Source: Hysterangium stoloniferum (taxonomy: Eukaryota > Basidiomycota > Agaricomycetes > Hysterangiales > Hysterangiaceae). Taken from it: 64,000 nt of DNA. Below are positions 35,194-47,119 of the stretch, in pieces. How positions within the stretch are numbered: position 1 is the first letter of the stretch; each line of letters begins with the position of its first letter. Below the pieces are notes generated by a model that was not told the origin of the DNA, did no database searches, and saw only the letters and a program-made list of their open reading frames with translations. Made by a program: the position numbers and the translations under genes. The stretch lies in contig WHVD01000054.1 in assembly GCA_015178975.1 (NCBI GenBank), positions 1-64,000 on the forward strand. The letters are read 5' to 3'.

Positions 35194-37474
35194 ATGTCCA
35201 CATCTAATACTCAAAGTTTACAACGAACACTGGAGGTTAGAGTTCTATTATTATTATAAAAAGTTCATAATCTCATCGCTGTATTGTCAGGCAGAATATC
35301 CTCTCCTTGACTCCTCTCTCATTGCAGCCTTCATTTCTGAGCTGCCGAATGACAATGATGCGTCCATTGAGGATTTGCGCAAAAAATTATCTCAGTTATC
35401 CATGACCGCAGAAGTTCAACAAGCCGATTCTGAATCACAGGACATTCAAACCGATCGCGTTGATGCAGGGACGTTTTCCAGTACTCCCCTCGACTCTGAG
35501 GACATACGAGGGAGCGAAAGTTCCCCGGACGATCTGTCACTGTCATTCTCGGGATACGGTACTTCGCGGAGCAGCGTCGCATCGGCGGCCACGTCCGCCA
35601 CCACACTATCCGTTCTCGAATTTCTCAAAATGCTGTTTCCCAACCTTTCGGACGCCCTAATTCAACAGGCCCTACAGAAATGCAACGATATCGCTCCAGG
35701 ATCGCCTATTTTGCACGAAGTTAGTGTTGAGGAAACAGATATGTCAGCTATAGTAGACCACCTTCTGAACTTAGAATTCATTCAAGATCTCACAGAGCGT
35801 GGTTTCGAGGAGTCTGACACAGAAAAAAACTTGGATGACTGGAAGGTTGTTACTTCCAAGGGGAAACACTCGCCAAAGCGTATCAAATCACCAAAGCACC
35901 CCTCGACCCGTCCCATAGCGTTAGTAGATGTTCGCCAACGCCAACACATAGCCCCCCCGGTGCGTCGGGTGCGCCCGTCTTTTCGTCCGGTTTCCGAAGA
36001 TCCTTGGACTCGTCTGATGTCTTTGGCTACCCGATTGAGCGACTTATTGCCTCCGACGTCTCCTAATTATTTTATGACCTACCTCCACGCCCCTCCGCCA
36101 GCTGATCCTGATACTAAGACAGGATGGAAAGCAGAAGGCGATTCGTTGAGGAAAGCTATAGCGGATCTTGTTAACCATCACCCTTCGCGTCTTGACGCGG
36201 CAGAACTCCAGAGCCATATCAATGCGCTCTGCGATATAGTCCTGCATCCCGAGTCCGATGATATCGTCACTCTCGATCCAGAACAGAAGTATAGCCTAGA
36301 AGCAGACGTGCGATTATGCCTGGCTGCTACGCAGTGTAAATCTGATGCTGCTCTTGATCTCATTTGGCTTCTGCGGGAATTGGACCAGGCATTTGAAGAT
36401 GGTGATGGCATTGCGCACTCTGCGCCATTGCCTATCGGTGCGGTGATTGACCGTGCCGCGCCTGCGCCGGTGAACGCGAACGGTCAAGCCGAGCGAGCGA
36501 GGGGTGATGGATTTAAACCTTCTATAGTTCACCCGCCGCCACCTGCACCGCCCCCCTCCTCCAGGAAACACCCGCCCGCGACTTCTGCTTGGAATGTCGT
36601 AAAGACACGGGGACGTGGCAATAGCAGAGCTCCCCACCCACACGCAGAATTTATTCCAGCATACGCCAATCCGAGAAAGTAAGCAGGATGGCGAATATTG
36701 ATTTCGAGCCTCATTGACCTCGTGTTTTTGGGAAAATTAACAGAAAAGCGGGCAGGGTAGGGGATAATCATAATGAAAGTGTGCCGGGCGACGATGCAGC
36801 AGGGTATAGAAGACAAGTCAGAGATCTTCAGTTGCAGCGTCAGGAGGTAAGATTTTGCCATGAAATTTGATTTTCAGTACTCCCAAAGATCCAATAACTG
36901 TCAGGCTCTTCGCGAGGCCATGAGGTACTGGCAGAATGGTAATGCTAAGAGTCGAGGCGGTGAAGTGGCATTGTATTACGCCGAGAAGGTGTGTTTCATC
37001 TGTACGGAAGTTCATCCCTGTTTAGCAGGGGGTATTTTTTAGGCGAGGAAACTCCAGGAGGAACAACGGGAATGTGCTCTTGAAGCCGCGAGAGTGATGG
37101 TTGAAACGAAACGGTTGGAATTTTCGATCTCTTTATGTCGTCCCCTGGGTTTGCATACTAACATGTCAAATCTAGAATGAATAGTAATGAGCGTAATACC
37201 CTCGATTTACATGGCCTTACCGTTTCCGAAGCCTGTCAAATTGTCAAAGAAACTTTACAATTGTCTCCAGCATCCACTGGTAAGCCTATGAGCCCCTCCT
37301 AGTTCTTACTCACCAAGTTCATATGGTATAGCGTATCCTCTCAAGATCATTACGGGTCTAGGCCGACACTCTGTAGGTCAAATTGGTGTGCTTGGTCCCG
37401 CAGTGAAGGACATGTTACAAGCGGATGGCTATATCGTGTCCAAGTTCGACGGCGGTCTTGTTGTTCGTGGATAA
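35194..37474 (+). CDS. CUE, DUF1771 and Smr domain protein (Cue2/N4BP2-like)
   Basis: Relative of the Smr-domain endonucleases that cut mRNA on stalled ribosomes (yeast Cue2, worm NONU-1). The start MSTSNTQSLQRTLE (35194-35235) is joined over a 55-bp intron to AEYPLLDSSLIAAFISELP. A CUE-like segment (LEFLKMLFPNLSDALIQQAL, residues about 160-185) is followed by a long middle region. The DUF1771 part (ALREAMRYWQNGNAKSRGGE, ALYYAEK) precedes the Smr domain, with LDLHGLTVSEA and the ITGLGRHSVG loop; LDxHG and TGxGxHS are the conserved motifs. One intron (36847-36877) is only 31 nt. Exon phases check. The first exon is chosen because an upstream GTG-initiated reading lacks an ATG. Confidence 0.88.
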
Positions 37475-38152
37475 CGGTGACGTATGCTAAGAACATGCTA
37501 GCACGAAATATACGGAATTCCAGGTATTCGGGGGATATTAATCTAGAATTGGACCGGTCTTGTTTTTGTTTCCTTTAATCTACCCCCCATGTCATTCTTG
37601 CATAGCTTTCACCAGTTGTATCCCAGATTTCCTAGGTTTTATAGGTGTTCTCAATAGTGACTTGTTGATATGCACAATGTAAGCATGGCTTCTTTTATGT
37701 ATGTACCAATTTTACGATAATACACGTGAGCTCCTTGCGTATTTATTTTTTCACTGTCAAATGTCAGCTCTGCTGAAGGTGACTTTTTTGTATGAATTTC
37801 ATGGTGTTCATATGAAATGTACAAATTGACAGCCTCACTTGATGATATTCTGGTTGGAACGAGAGAAGTATTAATAGAAACATTTATCTAATAATCCAAT
37901 GAAGCATCGTTACCAATACAACATATATCTTAGAAGAAATAAAAAAAACGGGCATCTAAATCCAATGAGGGGTCGACTATATATAAGGAGGGGAGGGAAT
38001 TGTGATAGCCTCTAGAGTCGCCATCATTTTCGGTCGGTAGGAGGTTTACGTTATGTTAAACAATGGGTGGCTGAACCCAATAGGAGGTTGCCTACTGAGA
38101 AGGAGGGGAAAATAAATTATGAGAGTCATTCAGAGACGCCATTATCTTCGGT
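37475..38152. other. Convergent intergenic region with a short duplication
   Basis: Lies between the 3' ends of the Smr gene and RIB3. Mostly AT-rich sequence with no gene. The right half contains two related copies of an approximately 80-bp unit next to the RIB3 stop codon (separate entry). Confidence 0.6.
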
Positions 38153-38159
38153 CAGTGGG
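37961..38159 (-). repeat. Diverged 80-bp duplication at the RIB3 3' end
   Basis: Copies at about 37961-38041 and 38078-38159 share CCAATG/AGGAGG, AAGGAGGGGA, CGCCATNAT-TTCGGTC and AGTCGCCAT-type blocks in the same order, with roughly 70 percent identity by eye. The second copy overlaps the last codons and stop of RIB3, so the first copy appears to be an old duplicate of the gene's 3' end and UTR. Confidence 0.6.
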
Positions 38160-39094
38160 GTAAAGCGGGAGATGTACGTTGGATTCTTTTGACGATATCG
38201 AATGAGTTGATCGATAGTGATCATTTTGAGTCCCCACCTACAAAAATTATTAATTTCCACATCACGTACTTGTCTACCAGTGATTACTCACCGATCTGCA
38301 AACGCACGACAGTCGTCTCGCCGTGCCATAGACCCCTCAACATCGTCATTGACAAGCTCACAAAGTATGCCAGCGGGGGGTAACGAGGTCAACACACACA
38401 AATCTACAGGGAATAAATTTAGATGGGCCGGGCAAATGATAACAATGTTTTGCTAACCTAATGCTGCTTCAGTATGACCCTTGCGTGTTAAAATGCCTCC
38501 CGATCGAGCACGTAATGGGACGAGATGGCCAGGACGAGAGAATGAGTCGGGAGTTGGCGGACTTGCGACACCATTGGGAACAGACTCGGCATGTGTACCA
38601 TTCTGGTGTGGCGTTAATGGATAATGAGCTAACTTCCTTGCAGTAAGAGCACGATCATGAGCAGAAATCCCCGTGGTTGTTCCTAGATCTTAGTGAGCTA
38701 CAGCCAGTGGGGAGGGTCGTTTGACTTGCCCTGCTTATAGTCAACAGTCACGGCATACGCTGTACGATGTCGATCTTGATTATTTTTGACCATCATTGGG
38801 ATCTCAAGTTGCTTCAGGCGTGAGCCGGGAAGGGAAATGCAGATATAGCCACTGCCTTGTGATTTAGAGCGAGAGAGCGAGAAAATGAAAAGAGAAAATA
38901 ACTCGCCTTGAATGTTTTATGAGCCACGCCATCTTCTCCGTCGTACAGAGGCTGGCAGCACAAATCAAGTCACCTTCATTTTCCCTATTCTCGTCATCCA
39001 CAACCACAATGAATTCACCGCGAGCAAATGCCTGCAACGCTGCTTCTATGTCGTCGAATTTCAAAGAAACGGTCGATTCTTCAGGTGTTGGCAT
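38153..39094 (-). CDS. RIB3: 3,4-dihydroxy-2-butanone 4-phosphate synthase (riboflavin pathway)
   Basis: Enzyme that converts ribulose 5-phosphate to the four-carbon precursor of the riboflavin ring. Five exons add up to 243 residues: 39094-38907, 38851-38730, 38682-38458, 38403-38292 and 38237-38153. Key motifs: [18 protein letters not shown] (metal and substrate loop), [56 protein letters not shown] and CELVNDD, all expected of the family. The first two introns (38852-38906, donor GCGAGT; 38683-38729, donor GCAAGT) need GC-AG borders to keep the conserved motifs in frame. Length is in the usual fungal range (about 210-250). Intact. Confidence 0.95.
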
Positions 39095-40225
39095 TGCTGG
39101 CTGAAAATCAAGGGTAGTTGAGAGCAGTAATAGCGGTTTGTCGGTCGGACTTTGAGAGGATATATAAGAAAAAGTCGCTGGCTGGCCTTATCACTTGCTT
39201 ATGGGCTGTATCATTTAGAATCACTCTAAACTTATATCTCTTTTATTGTTCGATACCTGTGTACGTCTATATTTTTCTTACTAACATCTGAGCTCAATAT
39301 ATTTAATGCTTATAAATACAGGTGCCGCGATCGGGCGTTCATTACTCTCATCTACTTCAAATATTTTATTGGTCATTCTAGTTTCTATATAAAACGTATT
39401 AGTAATGTTCCCCGATATGACAAATCGGTCCCAGCGATAACGAACCGGTCCCAAGACTTCTCCTGCATAGAATACACTCGGTAATTAAGTTGTATATATT
39501 GTGGTCGGTGAATTTTTCTGGAATCATTGGCCGAAATGCTATACTACACTTCAATTTTATTATTATTATCATTCGTTTTCATTTGTATTTTTTACAAAAA
39601 TAACTTGGTCGGCGGATTTCTTCGTGAAAGTTGCAAAGGAAGATGGTAACCAGCTTATGGCGCTCCTCTATTACTTACTTACCTAGGACAAATTGGCCTT
39701 TAGTCAGCATCTGATGTGGGTCCCTATAGCTGAATATGGACGTGATTCGACGCGTACACACGCAAGGACCTTCTTAAGTTTCAAGGACAATGTCGACGCC
39801 TCCGAGATCAGCGCTCCTGGATCTACCTCCCTCCCTCCTTTTACTCCTTCATCTCCATATCTTATCATTCCCCAAATGTGACTCTCCGGAGTACTCGTCA
39901 AGGACGTTGTTCGCTCCGACTAGGCCCCTACGAGAACGGACAAAAACTATGGAGGTCAAATACTTCATATATGGGCCTTGTGCATAGCTGAAAGTATTTC
40001 AGGATATAGTCTCTTTTTTGATTGAGAAGATCGAAGGTAAAGGAAAGTGCAAGGCGGTAAGCAGCCACGTACTCCCAATAACTGGTGGATAGAATCGATA
40101 AGCGAGAGATAGTTATTGGGCGGAACATATCCATGTTTGCAACCGTCAGATACCATCGCATTCCGTGTCAATGTGACCAAGTATTTCGAGTCGTTGCGTA
40201 GCAGCGTCGTGCGCCCTGGCTCTCA
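39095..40225. other. Intergenic region between RIB3 and the 40226 gene
   Basis: About 1.1 kb upstream of both flanking genes (divergent starts). It contains no recognisable gene. A frame at 39693-39881 is open on both strands but shows no family signal or splice structure. Confidence 0.5.
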
Positions 40226-42371
40226 TGTTTCTGCAGCCAAAGGTCATCAACTTTCAAGTCAGGTATCCTAACGCATTATATTATGAACAGGAAATGGATA
40301 TTTAGACTGATATAAAAAGGCTAGATCGGGTCGCCCTCGGTCGCCTAGCCATAAGCCTAGTCAGGCGGTTGCGTGGTGGTGGTCTGCCATTGTGGTAAGA
40401 AAATCGTTATTGGAAGAATGCTTCGGCGATAAGTACAACTCATTTCCGAAAAATAAGCGGTATCTAGATGCTTATGTTTTAAATACTAATAGGTTTGAAA
40501 GAATGCTTTTGGCTCTGTCCACGCATGCCCTTTTCGTTCAAATACAAACCAATAATAATGTAGACCCAAAATCGTCTGATTTGGCGGTACACAAAATATT
40601 TTAAACATTGAAATGTTTTTACTTACCTTCCCTTGCAGGCCATTCTGCAAAGCCAGCCACATGAATATTCAAAGGTTCTCTCCCGGGCACAGAACCTTCA
40701 CAAAGGACGCGTTCAGTCCGCATCTCGCTTGAGTTTCCGAGCGCAAGAGCTTAATGCGCTCAGGGTGCGTCAACGAAATTTGTGAAATCGCACGCCTGTT
40801 AATATATCTTCTATAGCAACGCCTAGCATCAACACCTCATAGAGACGATGACATGTGGGTTGATACAACTAGATTACTTGCCACACAGAGTTCTAAGTAT
40901 GCGGATCTGTTGAATGCGTGGAAGACCGCTATAAGTGGGGAAGACTCTTGTCTAGGGAGTTCACATAACAATGCAGGAGATTTGCTCGAATGGCTGCTAT
41001 TCATGGCCGGATGCTCAAGCAAGCCTGAAAAGGATAATCAATCAACAGATATTGCAAACTCTACCCAAGATTCTCCTGTGAGTATTGTGCTGTTGTCTTT
41101 GCCGAATAACTAATATGGTGATGTGATATATTAGGATAATTCAACACCAATACTAACCCCTAACCCCTCCCTCCACACTGTGGCCGCTCATCATCCAGAA
41201 AATATAAATCAATTAAATTCTCTGCCTAGATTCACTGCTTTAAACACTGCTCCGTCGGGGGGGCCCGAATTATCCGATGATGGCGGTAGCACCGTGTTGC
41301 ACTCATCGGCCATGCAGGACTTATTGAACAATGCATCAGCACAAAACGCATCATTAATAGAAGCACTGGCATCGACCATGAGAACGGGGAAGCGTGTCCA
41401 ATCCAACCTACGAGCAAAATTGACAGAAAGGTCTGTTGATAGCCCAGCCGCAGCGCACGATACGAGTGATGAGAGGCCTTGCATCACATTCTGGACAGCG
41501 AATAGTATCGATGCAGACTTCCAGGTGCCTTTTTTTCCTTCCGTAAGGACACGTCTATCTGGCGTCTGACCTCGATCGACTGCCCAGACACATGCCCTCG
41601 ATGACCCAAAACAGCAGAATTTCTTAAATGATCTCGGTATTATGGCGACTCAAGAAGATGAGGCACACGTTGGAGAACGATTCGAATCAAGTGTGTTGGC
41701 ACTGAGAAATTCCTTAAAACCCCCCATTCCTGCGATCCAGCGCGCCGATGAGGAGTCTCCAACCTCACACAGCGACCTCTCTGGCATTTCCTTGGACTCA
41801 CCGACTATCGGGCTCGATAATGGACAACCTTCCGGCTTTGAGCGCACACCTGTTCAAAGTCGATCTTCAACTCCCATGACGTCCCATATGGCATTTATCA
41901 AAGCCCAAATTAGATCTGAAGATTGGGACGCCTCTGGGGTCGTCACGCCCAAAGGTCCTCGCAGATCTACCTTACTACCCAGTATGATGAAAGCGTTTGC
42001 AAGAACATCCCTTGCGAAAGACTTCATAGGAGACATGTCGTTACCTCATGCTATGGACGACAGCTTAACAGGTGAGGATGGGCGCTGGTCAGAGGAAGAC
42101 GGTGAGTGCCCATGATAGTTTCAGAGATTTTCTGATGTTTATCTCTAATTGATGGGCCACTAGATATTCCTTCTGAGGGACACAGCGTTACCCTCCGTGA
42201 TATGTTACTCAACGCTGCTGGGGATGAGGGAGAATCATACAATTTAATCGGTATAGTTATACCCATATGTTCCTGGTGTAGAGGAAAAATAATTGTTTCA
42301 TAGCCAGTTCCGAAATCGACGGTTTCAACGAAGGTGCTGACGAAGATGAAGAGGGCGTGGAGTGGCGTTGA
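40226..42371 (+). CDS. Hypothetical protein, Ser-rich with helical N-terminus
   Basis: Not recognised. The reliable part starts with the exon at 40640 (AILQSQPHEYSKVLSRAQNL), then SFRAQELNALRQRLASTPHR, DMWVDTTRLLATQSSKYADL and LLEWLLFMAG. Helical segments suggest a coiled coil or helical bundle in the first 150 residues. The second half is Ser/Pro-rich and acidic, with KGPRRSTLLPSMMKAFARTS, ending EEGVEWR-stop. Introns of 46-70 bp with normal borders keep the frame (for example before GCCATTCTG at 40640, and a final one before the last exon at about 42302). The 5' end is uncertain: a model with ATG at 40226 (MFLQPKVINFQ) joined by two introns works, but other starts are possible. Confidence 0.55.
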
Positions 42372-42849
42372 GGGGCTGAACTTCCTACCCTTGATTACTC
42401 GGTTCACTGTAACTGACACCTTTAGGATTCATTATATGCGAATGTGTAATGTATCTTCTCTCAAGCCGAATTTTGCAATAATGCATTTCTCATATGATCG
42501 CACTATGGAGTCATGTATCTCCTGCAGATGTTAATCTAACACACATGGCAGAGCGAATATGTTGGCTAAATATGGGACATGAAGCCAGGTCGCTGCAAAG
42601 GGAAATATTGCCTGCAGAGAATTAGAGCCAAGGATTAAGCCTGGAGGGGACATTATCAATGATGGCAAGGTTCAGGTGGAAGAGAGAAATTATGACATCT
42701 GGCTCAAGTTTCAAATTTGGCTATACACTTTCATGAAAAATGGACCCATTCCGCACTATGGGAGTTATTAATGAGGGTATGCAAAATAGCTCATAACAGA
42801 AAACAGTTTTGCTTAATAATAAAAAGAAACAGGAATGATTAAGCAAATC
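42372..42849. other. Intergenic region, no gene seen
   Basis: About 480 bp of AT-rich sequence between the 40226 gene and the tRNA. No repeat or RNA gene other than the tRNA was recognised. Confidence 0.5.
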
Positions 42850-42854
42850 AAAAA
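42850..42854 (-). terminator. RNA polymerase III terminator of tRNA-Trp
   Basis: A run of five T on the minus strand begins one base after the discriminator base of the tRNA, as expected for Pol III termination. Confidence 0.7.
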
Positions 42855-42855
42855 G

Positions 42856-42936
42856 TGACCTCAGCCCGGATTGAACGGACGACCTTGTGGAGTTTCCAAA
42901 CTGGAATCACACGCTCTACCACTGAGCTATGAGGTC
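42856..42936 (-). tRNA. tRNA-Trp (anticodon CCA) with a short intron
   Basis: Cloverleaf on the minus strand, 81 nt. The acceptor stem GACCTCA pairs with TGAGGTC (7 of 7). The D arm is GCTCAGTGGTAGAGC and the T arm GTCCG-TTCAATC-CGGGC with one G-T pair. The anticodon loop carries TTCCAG. The anticodon stem region is about 9 nt longer than normal, which implies an intron just 3' of the anticodon; the intron contains TGG, complementary to CCA, as is usual for eukaryotic tRNA introns. Box A (GCTCAGTGGTAGAG) and box B (GTTCAATCC) are the internal promoter. The last pair of the anticodon stem appears mismatched. Confidence 0.88.
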
Positions 42937-43003
42937 TTATAATTCCGCATTTATGCGTAATATATATTATACATACCTCGTCTAATTACGAATATTCCGA
43001 AAA

Positions 43004-44578
43004 ATGCCTGTCGCGCCCAGTTGCGTCCATTCTATGTACAGTATCTTGAAAAACAGTGGACTATTCTGTCGGACGAATTGGAGAGCTTTCTCAAAGTCAT
43101 CTCGTCCACTCTCCTATTATTCACCACGATGGAATAATCCTACAGAAGGATTCAAATTTCGCCGTTCGAGCGATAAATCGTTCGCCCAAGAACTGGAGCG
43201 GCCCCCCGTCCTTAAGCCTCTCTTTGTAAGCTATCTATTATTCTTATACAGAGCTCTATTTCCTTTTGACATTATCTTAGTATTGTATAGCTGTTTCGGG
43301 GTTGACTTTACTGGTAGCAGCCGAATGTACAAATAGCAGTACTGACGCCTGGACTCGGCGAGTAACATCTGCTTCAGCATGGACGGGCTTATTTGGTGGT
43401 CCAATCTCAAATGCAGATCTCAGGACGGCACGACGTACAGAACTGTTACAAGTGTGCCGATAATTTATTCTTTTGTGTTGTGGCTAATTATCGGTTAGTT
43501 TTTGAAAAATGGGATGACTAAAGTGCAAGGATTCTTTGGCGAGGAACCTGGTATCCTAAAAGCTGCTATTCTATCTTCATACCTGACTCTCGCTCAAAAA
43601 TGGTTGGATGAGGGTGAGGGGCGGAGGGTATCTCGGCTTATAATGCTGGTGACTTCAGGCATATGGGTGGCGTGGCAGATTCCCCGTTTGCGCGGCGAGA
43701 TGATGCGAAATTTCATGCATGATCCATTATCTGGTAAGAGCCATACCCTTTTGACGAGCATTTTCAGGTGTGTTGAGACTTCTGATCGTGCGGAATACGT
43801 CTGATAACTTTTCATTAGCCACAAGCATTTTTTACACCTACTGTTCAATAATCTTGCACTTGGAGGATTTGGTAATATTTTAATGGCGTAGTCAATATCT
43901 TCACTCAATATATCTTCACCCCCAGGTAGCCTAGTCTGCTGGTGGTTTACCGAAAAAGCCGACCAAAGCACCAGTGGATTACGTGAGTCTACTTCTATGT
44001 ACCATTTCTTTTCGTTCTTTATCTCGGGTGAGTCAAATCAAAAACTTTGAATGGTTTGCTTCAGGCTCACATCGAGGCTAGCGGGCTTATTTAGTAGTTA
44101 TTTGGCACATGTTGTCCGGGTTCGATTTTACTACCCCCGATTAGTTGCCCAAATATCATCGGCAGAAGCTGCTGCTACCGCTGCAATTGCATCGGGGAAG
44201 CCAGCTGTCGTTGCGGCCGCGGCTACGTTCCCTCCTATTCTCCCCTCCCTCGGCGCGTCAGGAGCAATCTGGGGATGTGTATCTCTCACTGCCCTGGCAT
44301 GCCCGGAAGCCCGCGCTTCGCTTATATTCCCTTCGTCGATTTCATTTTCGTTACCTACGGGAGCGGCATGTTTTCTGGCACTCGATGTCTTAGGTATCCT
44401 TCGAGGATGGCGGTGAGTTTCCACGACACGACTTGGGGGTGGCTTGTAATAATGGTATTTTAGCATGTTTGATCACTGGGCACATCTTGGAGGTGCTATA
44501 TTTGGCGCATTATATTATCGATTTGGAATACCTGTTTGGGAGGAAACGCGAATAAGAATGAAAGAGCTAGCTGGATAA
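43004..44578 (+). CDS. Mitochondrial rhomboid protease (PARL/Pcp1 type)
   Basis: Intramembrane serine protease of the mitochondrial inner membrane; the yeast relative Pcp1 processes the fusion protein Mgm1. Multi-exon. The N-terminus (MPVAPSCVHSMYSILKNSGL, then RTNWRAFSKSSRPLS) is Arg/Ser-rich, as in a presequence. A first membrane segment follows (YCIAVSGLTLLVAA), then the conserved loop after IWVAWQIP, HKHFLHLLFNNLALGGFGS, the catalytic serine in GASGAIWG and the catalytic histidine in FDHWAHLGGAIFGALYY. The catalytic dyad is intact. Intron borders are resolved around 43217, 43492 and 44461. The start is the first ATG, 68 bp beyond the 5' end of the divergent tRNA gene. Confidence 0.9.
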
Positions 44579-44834
44579 AATGGGTAGTTGCAGTATTATC
44601 ATATGTCATAATACAGGGGAAGCTAATTCTGCCTGTACGAATGTGCAGGCGAACAATATAGAAGCCGTATGTCAAGTACGAATGTCTGCATTTAGAATAA
44701 TAATTGGCAGTTAAAGTGATAACACGTGAAAGTTTGTTAAAATGTGTTGATTTTTGTGGGTACTAATGGGCGTCTGTATCCAACTCAAAATCACATGCAT
44801 AAAGTCGATGTAGAGAGGGCTTGGACGAGGCAAA

Positions 44835-47119
44835 ATGAACAGCTCTCGCTTATCCCTGGCTGACCTTTGTCAATCCAACTCCTCGTCAACACCGTCAAGC
44901 CCGAAAATTGCCATGTCGACTGCTTCCTCGTACCCAGTTTATGCAGGTACTAAAAGACCCCTTACTATCGATGATCAAGACGAGGATGTTCGTATCGCTG
45001 TAAGAGCATTGGGCGATATGAGGTCAAGGACTGTTGCTCAAGCTCATGCCCCCTCCGCGGAAGCTTTTGCGGAAATATCAAAAGCCCATAGTCGCGCATG
45101 TAAGCAGCTTTCTTTGCTTTGGAGGCATTTGTGGCTCATCGTCACTCAGCTTCTATCTCACGATCGACTCCATTTCTTACCCGCTCCTCTACTTCAGTTT
45201 CTACCTCAAATTCTTCCCCAGTTCTCCCCCGCCAGATGTTAGACTCCACTCCTATAATCGACAATAGCGAGGACAATATCGATCCTTCCTTGAGAAGTAC
45301 TGTTGATCCTTCCTCGAAAGATTTTGTATCGCGTGTTTCCCATCTCCCTATTGTCAATTCAGCTCTAAAAGTATATGAGAATACAAAAGAATGCTCAAAG
45401 GTCGTCAAGGTAAGCTTTTTGTTTGATAGTACATTGTTGGATGCTAAATCTCCTAAAACTAGTACGGCGCTACCTTGATGGAGTCTTCCGTAAAAACTAT
45501 CTCTCGTCCAGTGATAAATCGGTTACCTGTCGGCCAAATTGACGAGTTTGCATGCCGTCAATTGGATAGGGTAAGTGGCCGCTTTAATTCTGGAATACTT
45601 CCCTGCGCTTACTTATAGCATCTAGTTCAGGTGTGGTCTCACTCCCTTAACCTCGGACGCCATGCAGTTCGATGAGCCGTCTAGTTCATTTCATGTTTAC
45701 CGTGAACATAGACCAGTGGATTCTACCACTTCCAGTCGCGCTCAAAGCGCAGCACCATCCAGCACTGGTGATTTTTCGGCATTCTCCTCTCCCAATGGCG
45801 AGTGGTCCCTACCCACCTTAACCGTATTCTTCTAATAAATTCGAAAATAGTGGTTCCTCGAGAAATTTCCGAAGTATCTGCAGCCTCTGAAGAACATAAC
45901 GCCGAGAGGCAAGTTACTAACAGAAGCAAATGGCAGACTGTCTTGTCCGAAGCTGGCGGTATAAGCGCCGCTGTCAGCGAGGAGAGTATGAAACGCTTGC
46001 AATATTGTCTGCACTGGCTTCAGGTGAATACTGGTGTCTTCGCGTGATTATTGCTCATATCTTGAAATTTTTTAGTTTGCTACCGAGCGTATTGACACGC
46101 AGATAGCAGTTTTGCGCTCATTCATTGACACTCTAACACCTCAATCTTCTCATGAAAATGGACCCCCTGCCTTGGTACCACTACAAGCCATGCGAACACT
46201 AAGTGACGTCCGCCGAGATGTCGTCAATACCATACGTCAAGTGGTTGATGTTATTTCAAAGTAATGAGCCTATAGTTTTCAACTTTCATCCACTCTGACG
46301 AGCAACACCTTCAGGTATGCTGGCGGGGCTCTACCTGAGCCAGCTCGATCAACTGTTCGTTCTATCATCCTGCGTCTACCTGCTCGATGGGCCAATGCAA
46401 ACGGAGACTCAGCAGGCAGCAATAATTCTTCCATGCCTTCGTCCCCGAATATTAGCCCCAAATTGAAAAATGAAGTGACTTCACATGATGCCCTGTCCCC
46501 GTTTGCGCCGTCGTCCTCTCACACTCTCCTTAATGGACGACCTACCGCAGGCCGCGCCACTCATCCGAGTGCGGTAGCTGCTACGCAAGCCGCACAGCGT
46601 ATTTTGACCCTTGCCACAGAAAGTCTAGATATGATGCGCAGTGTTACAAACGTGTTCAAAGAAAGTTTGGAGCGAGCCGAAACGTTAGTTTTTATTGACA
46701 TATTCATGATATTGTACTGACGAGGTACGGTTAGATGGGTCGAACGTCTGCGTGTTGTTGGTATTCAGCGTCATGGTCCCCCGCCCCCACTCTCTTCACC
46801 TGGAGTGGAGCCTAGCACAACCAACAATGACCCGGCACCCAAGCCAGCAAAGGCTGGCGAGTCCGAACCTCAAAGCCCCTCGATCCCTTCATCTACAGTC
46901 CCTAGCACGCAGTCGCTCACGAGCTTGCCTGATGCCACACAGACAAGCCCGCCCACGAGTGTCGCGAGCAGTGTGCGTAGATGTGAACGGCCAGGTAGTG
47001 GGGCGTCAAGTAAATGCACTGTTGAACTTAGATCAGACGAAAGCGTGAAAGACGTAACCGAAGAAGCAAAGCAGGCGGAAGTTGGAGGTGCGAGTAAAAA
47101 AATGGATATTGACACATGA
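44835..47119 (+). CDS. OPI1: OPI1-like transcriptional repressor of phospholipid genes
   Basis: Opi1-family regulator. In yeast it senses phosphatidic acid at the ER and represses inositol- and choline-responsive genes. The start is MNSSRLSLADLCQSNSSSTP. Family segments: DVRIAVRALGDMRSRT, FVSRVSHLPIVNSALKVYEN followed by TKECSKVVK, YGATLMESSVK-type text across the intron, VINRLPVGQIDEFACRQLDR, WQTVLSEAGGISAAVSEESM with KRLQYCLHWLQ, and a long C-terminal helical region ending in Ser/Pro-rich sequence (MDIDT-stop). Seven or so introns. No clear FFAT motif was noticed. The identification is from the Opi1 domain order. How close its function is to yeast Opi1 in a basidiomycete is inference. Confidence 0.87.

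Noticed and set aside
39693-39901. Frames open on both strands upstream of the 40226 gene
   Set aside because: Short, with no splice structure or recognisable sequence, and easily explained by chance.
44131-44466. Minus-strand frame of 111 codons within the rhomboid gene
   Set aside because: Antisense to the exon that carries the GASG catalytic motif; no independent evidence.
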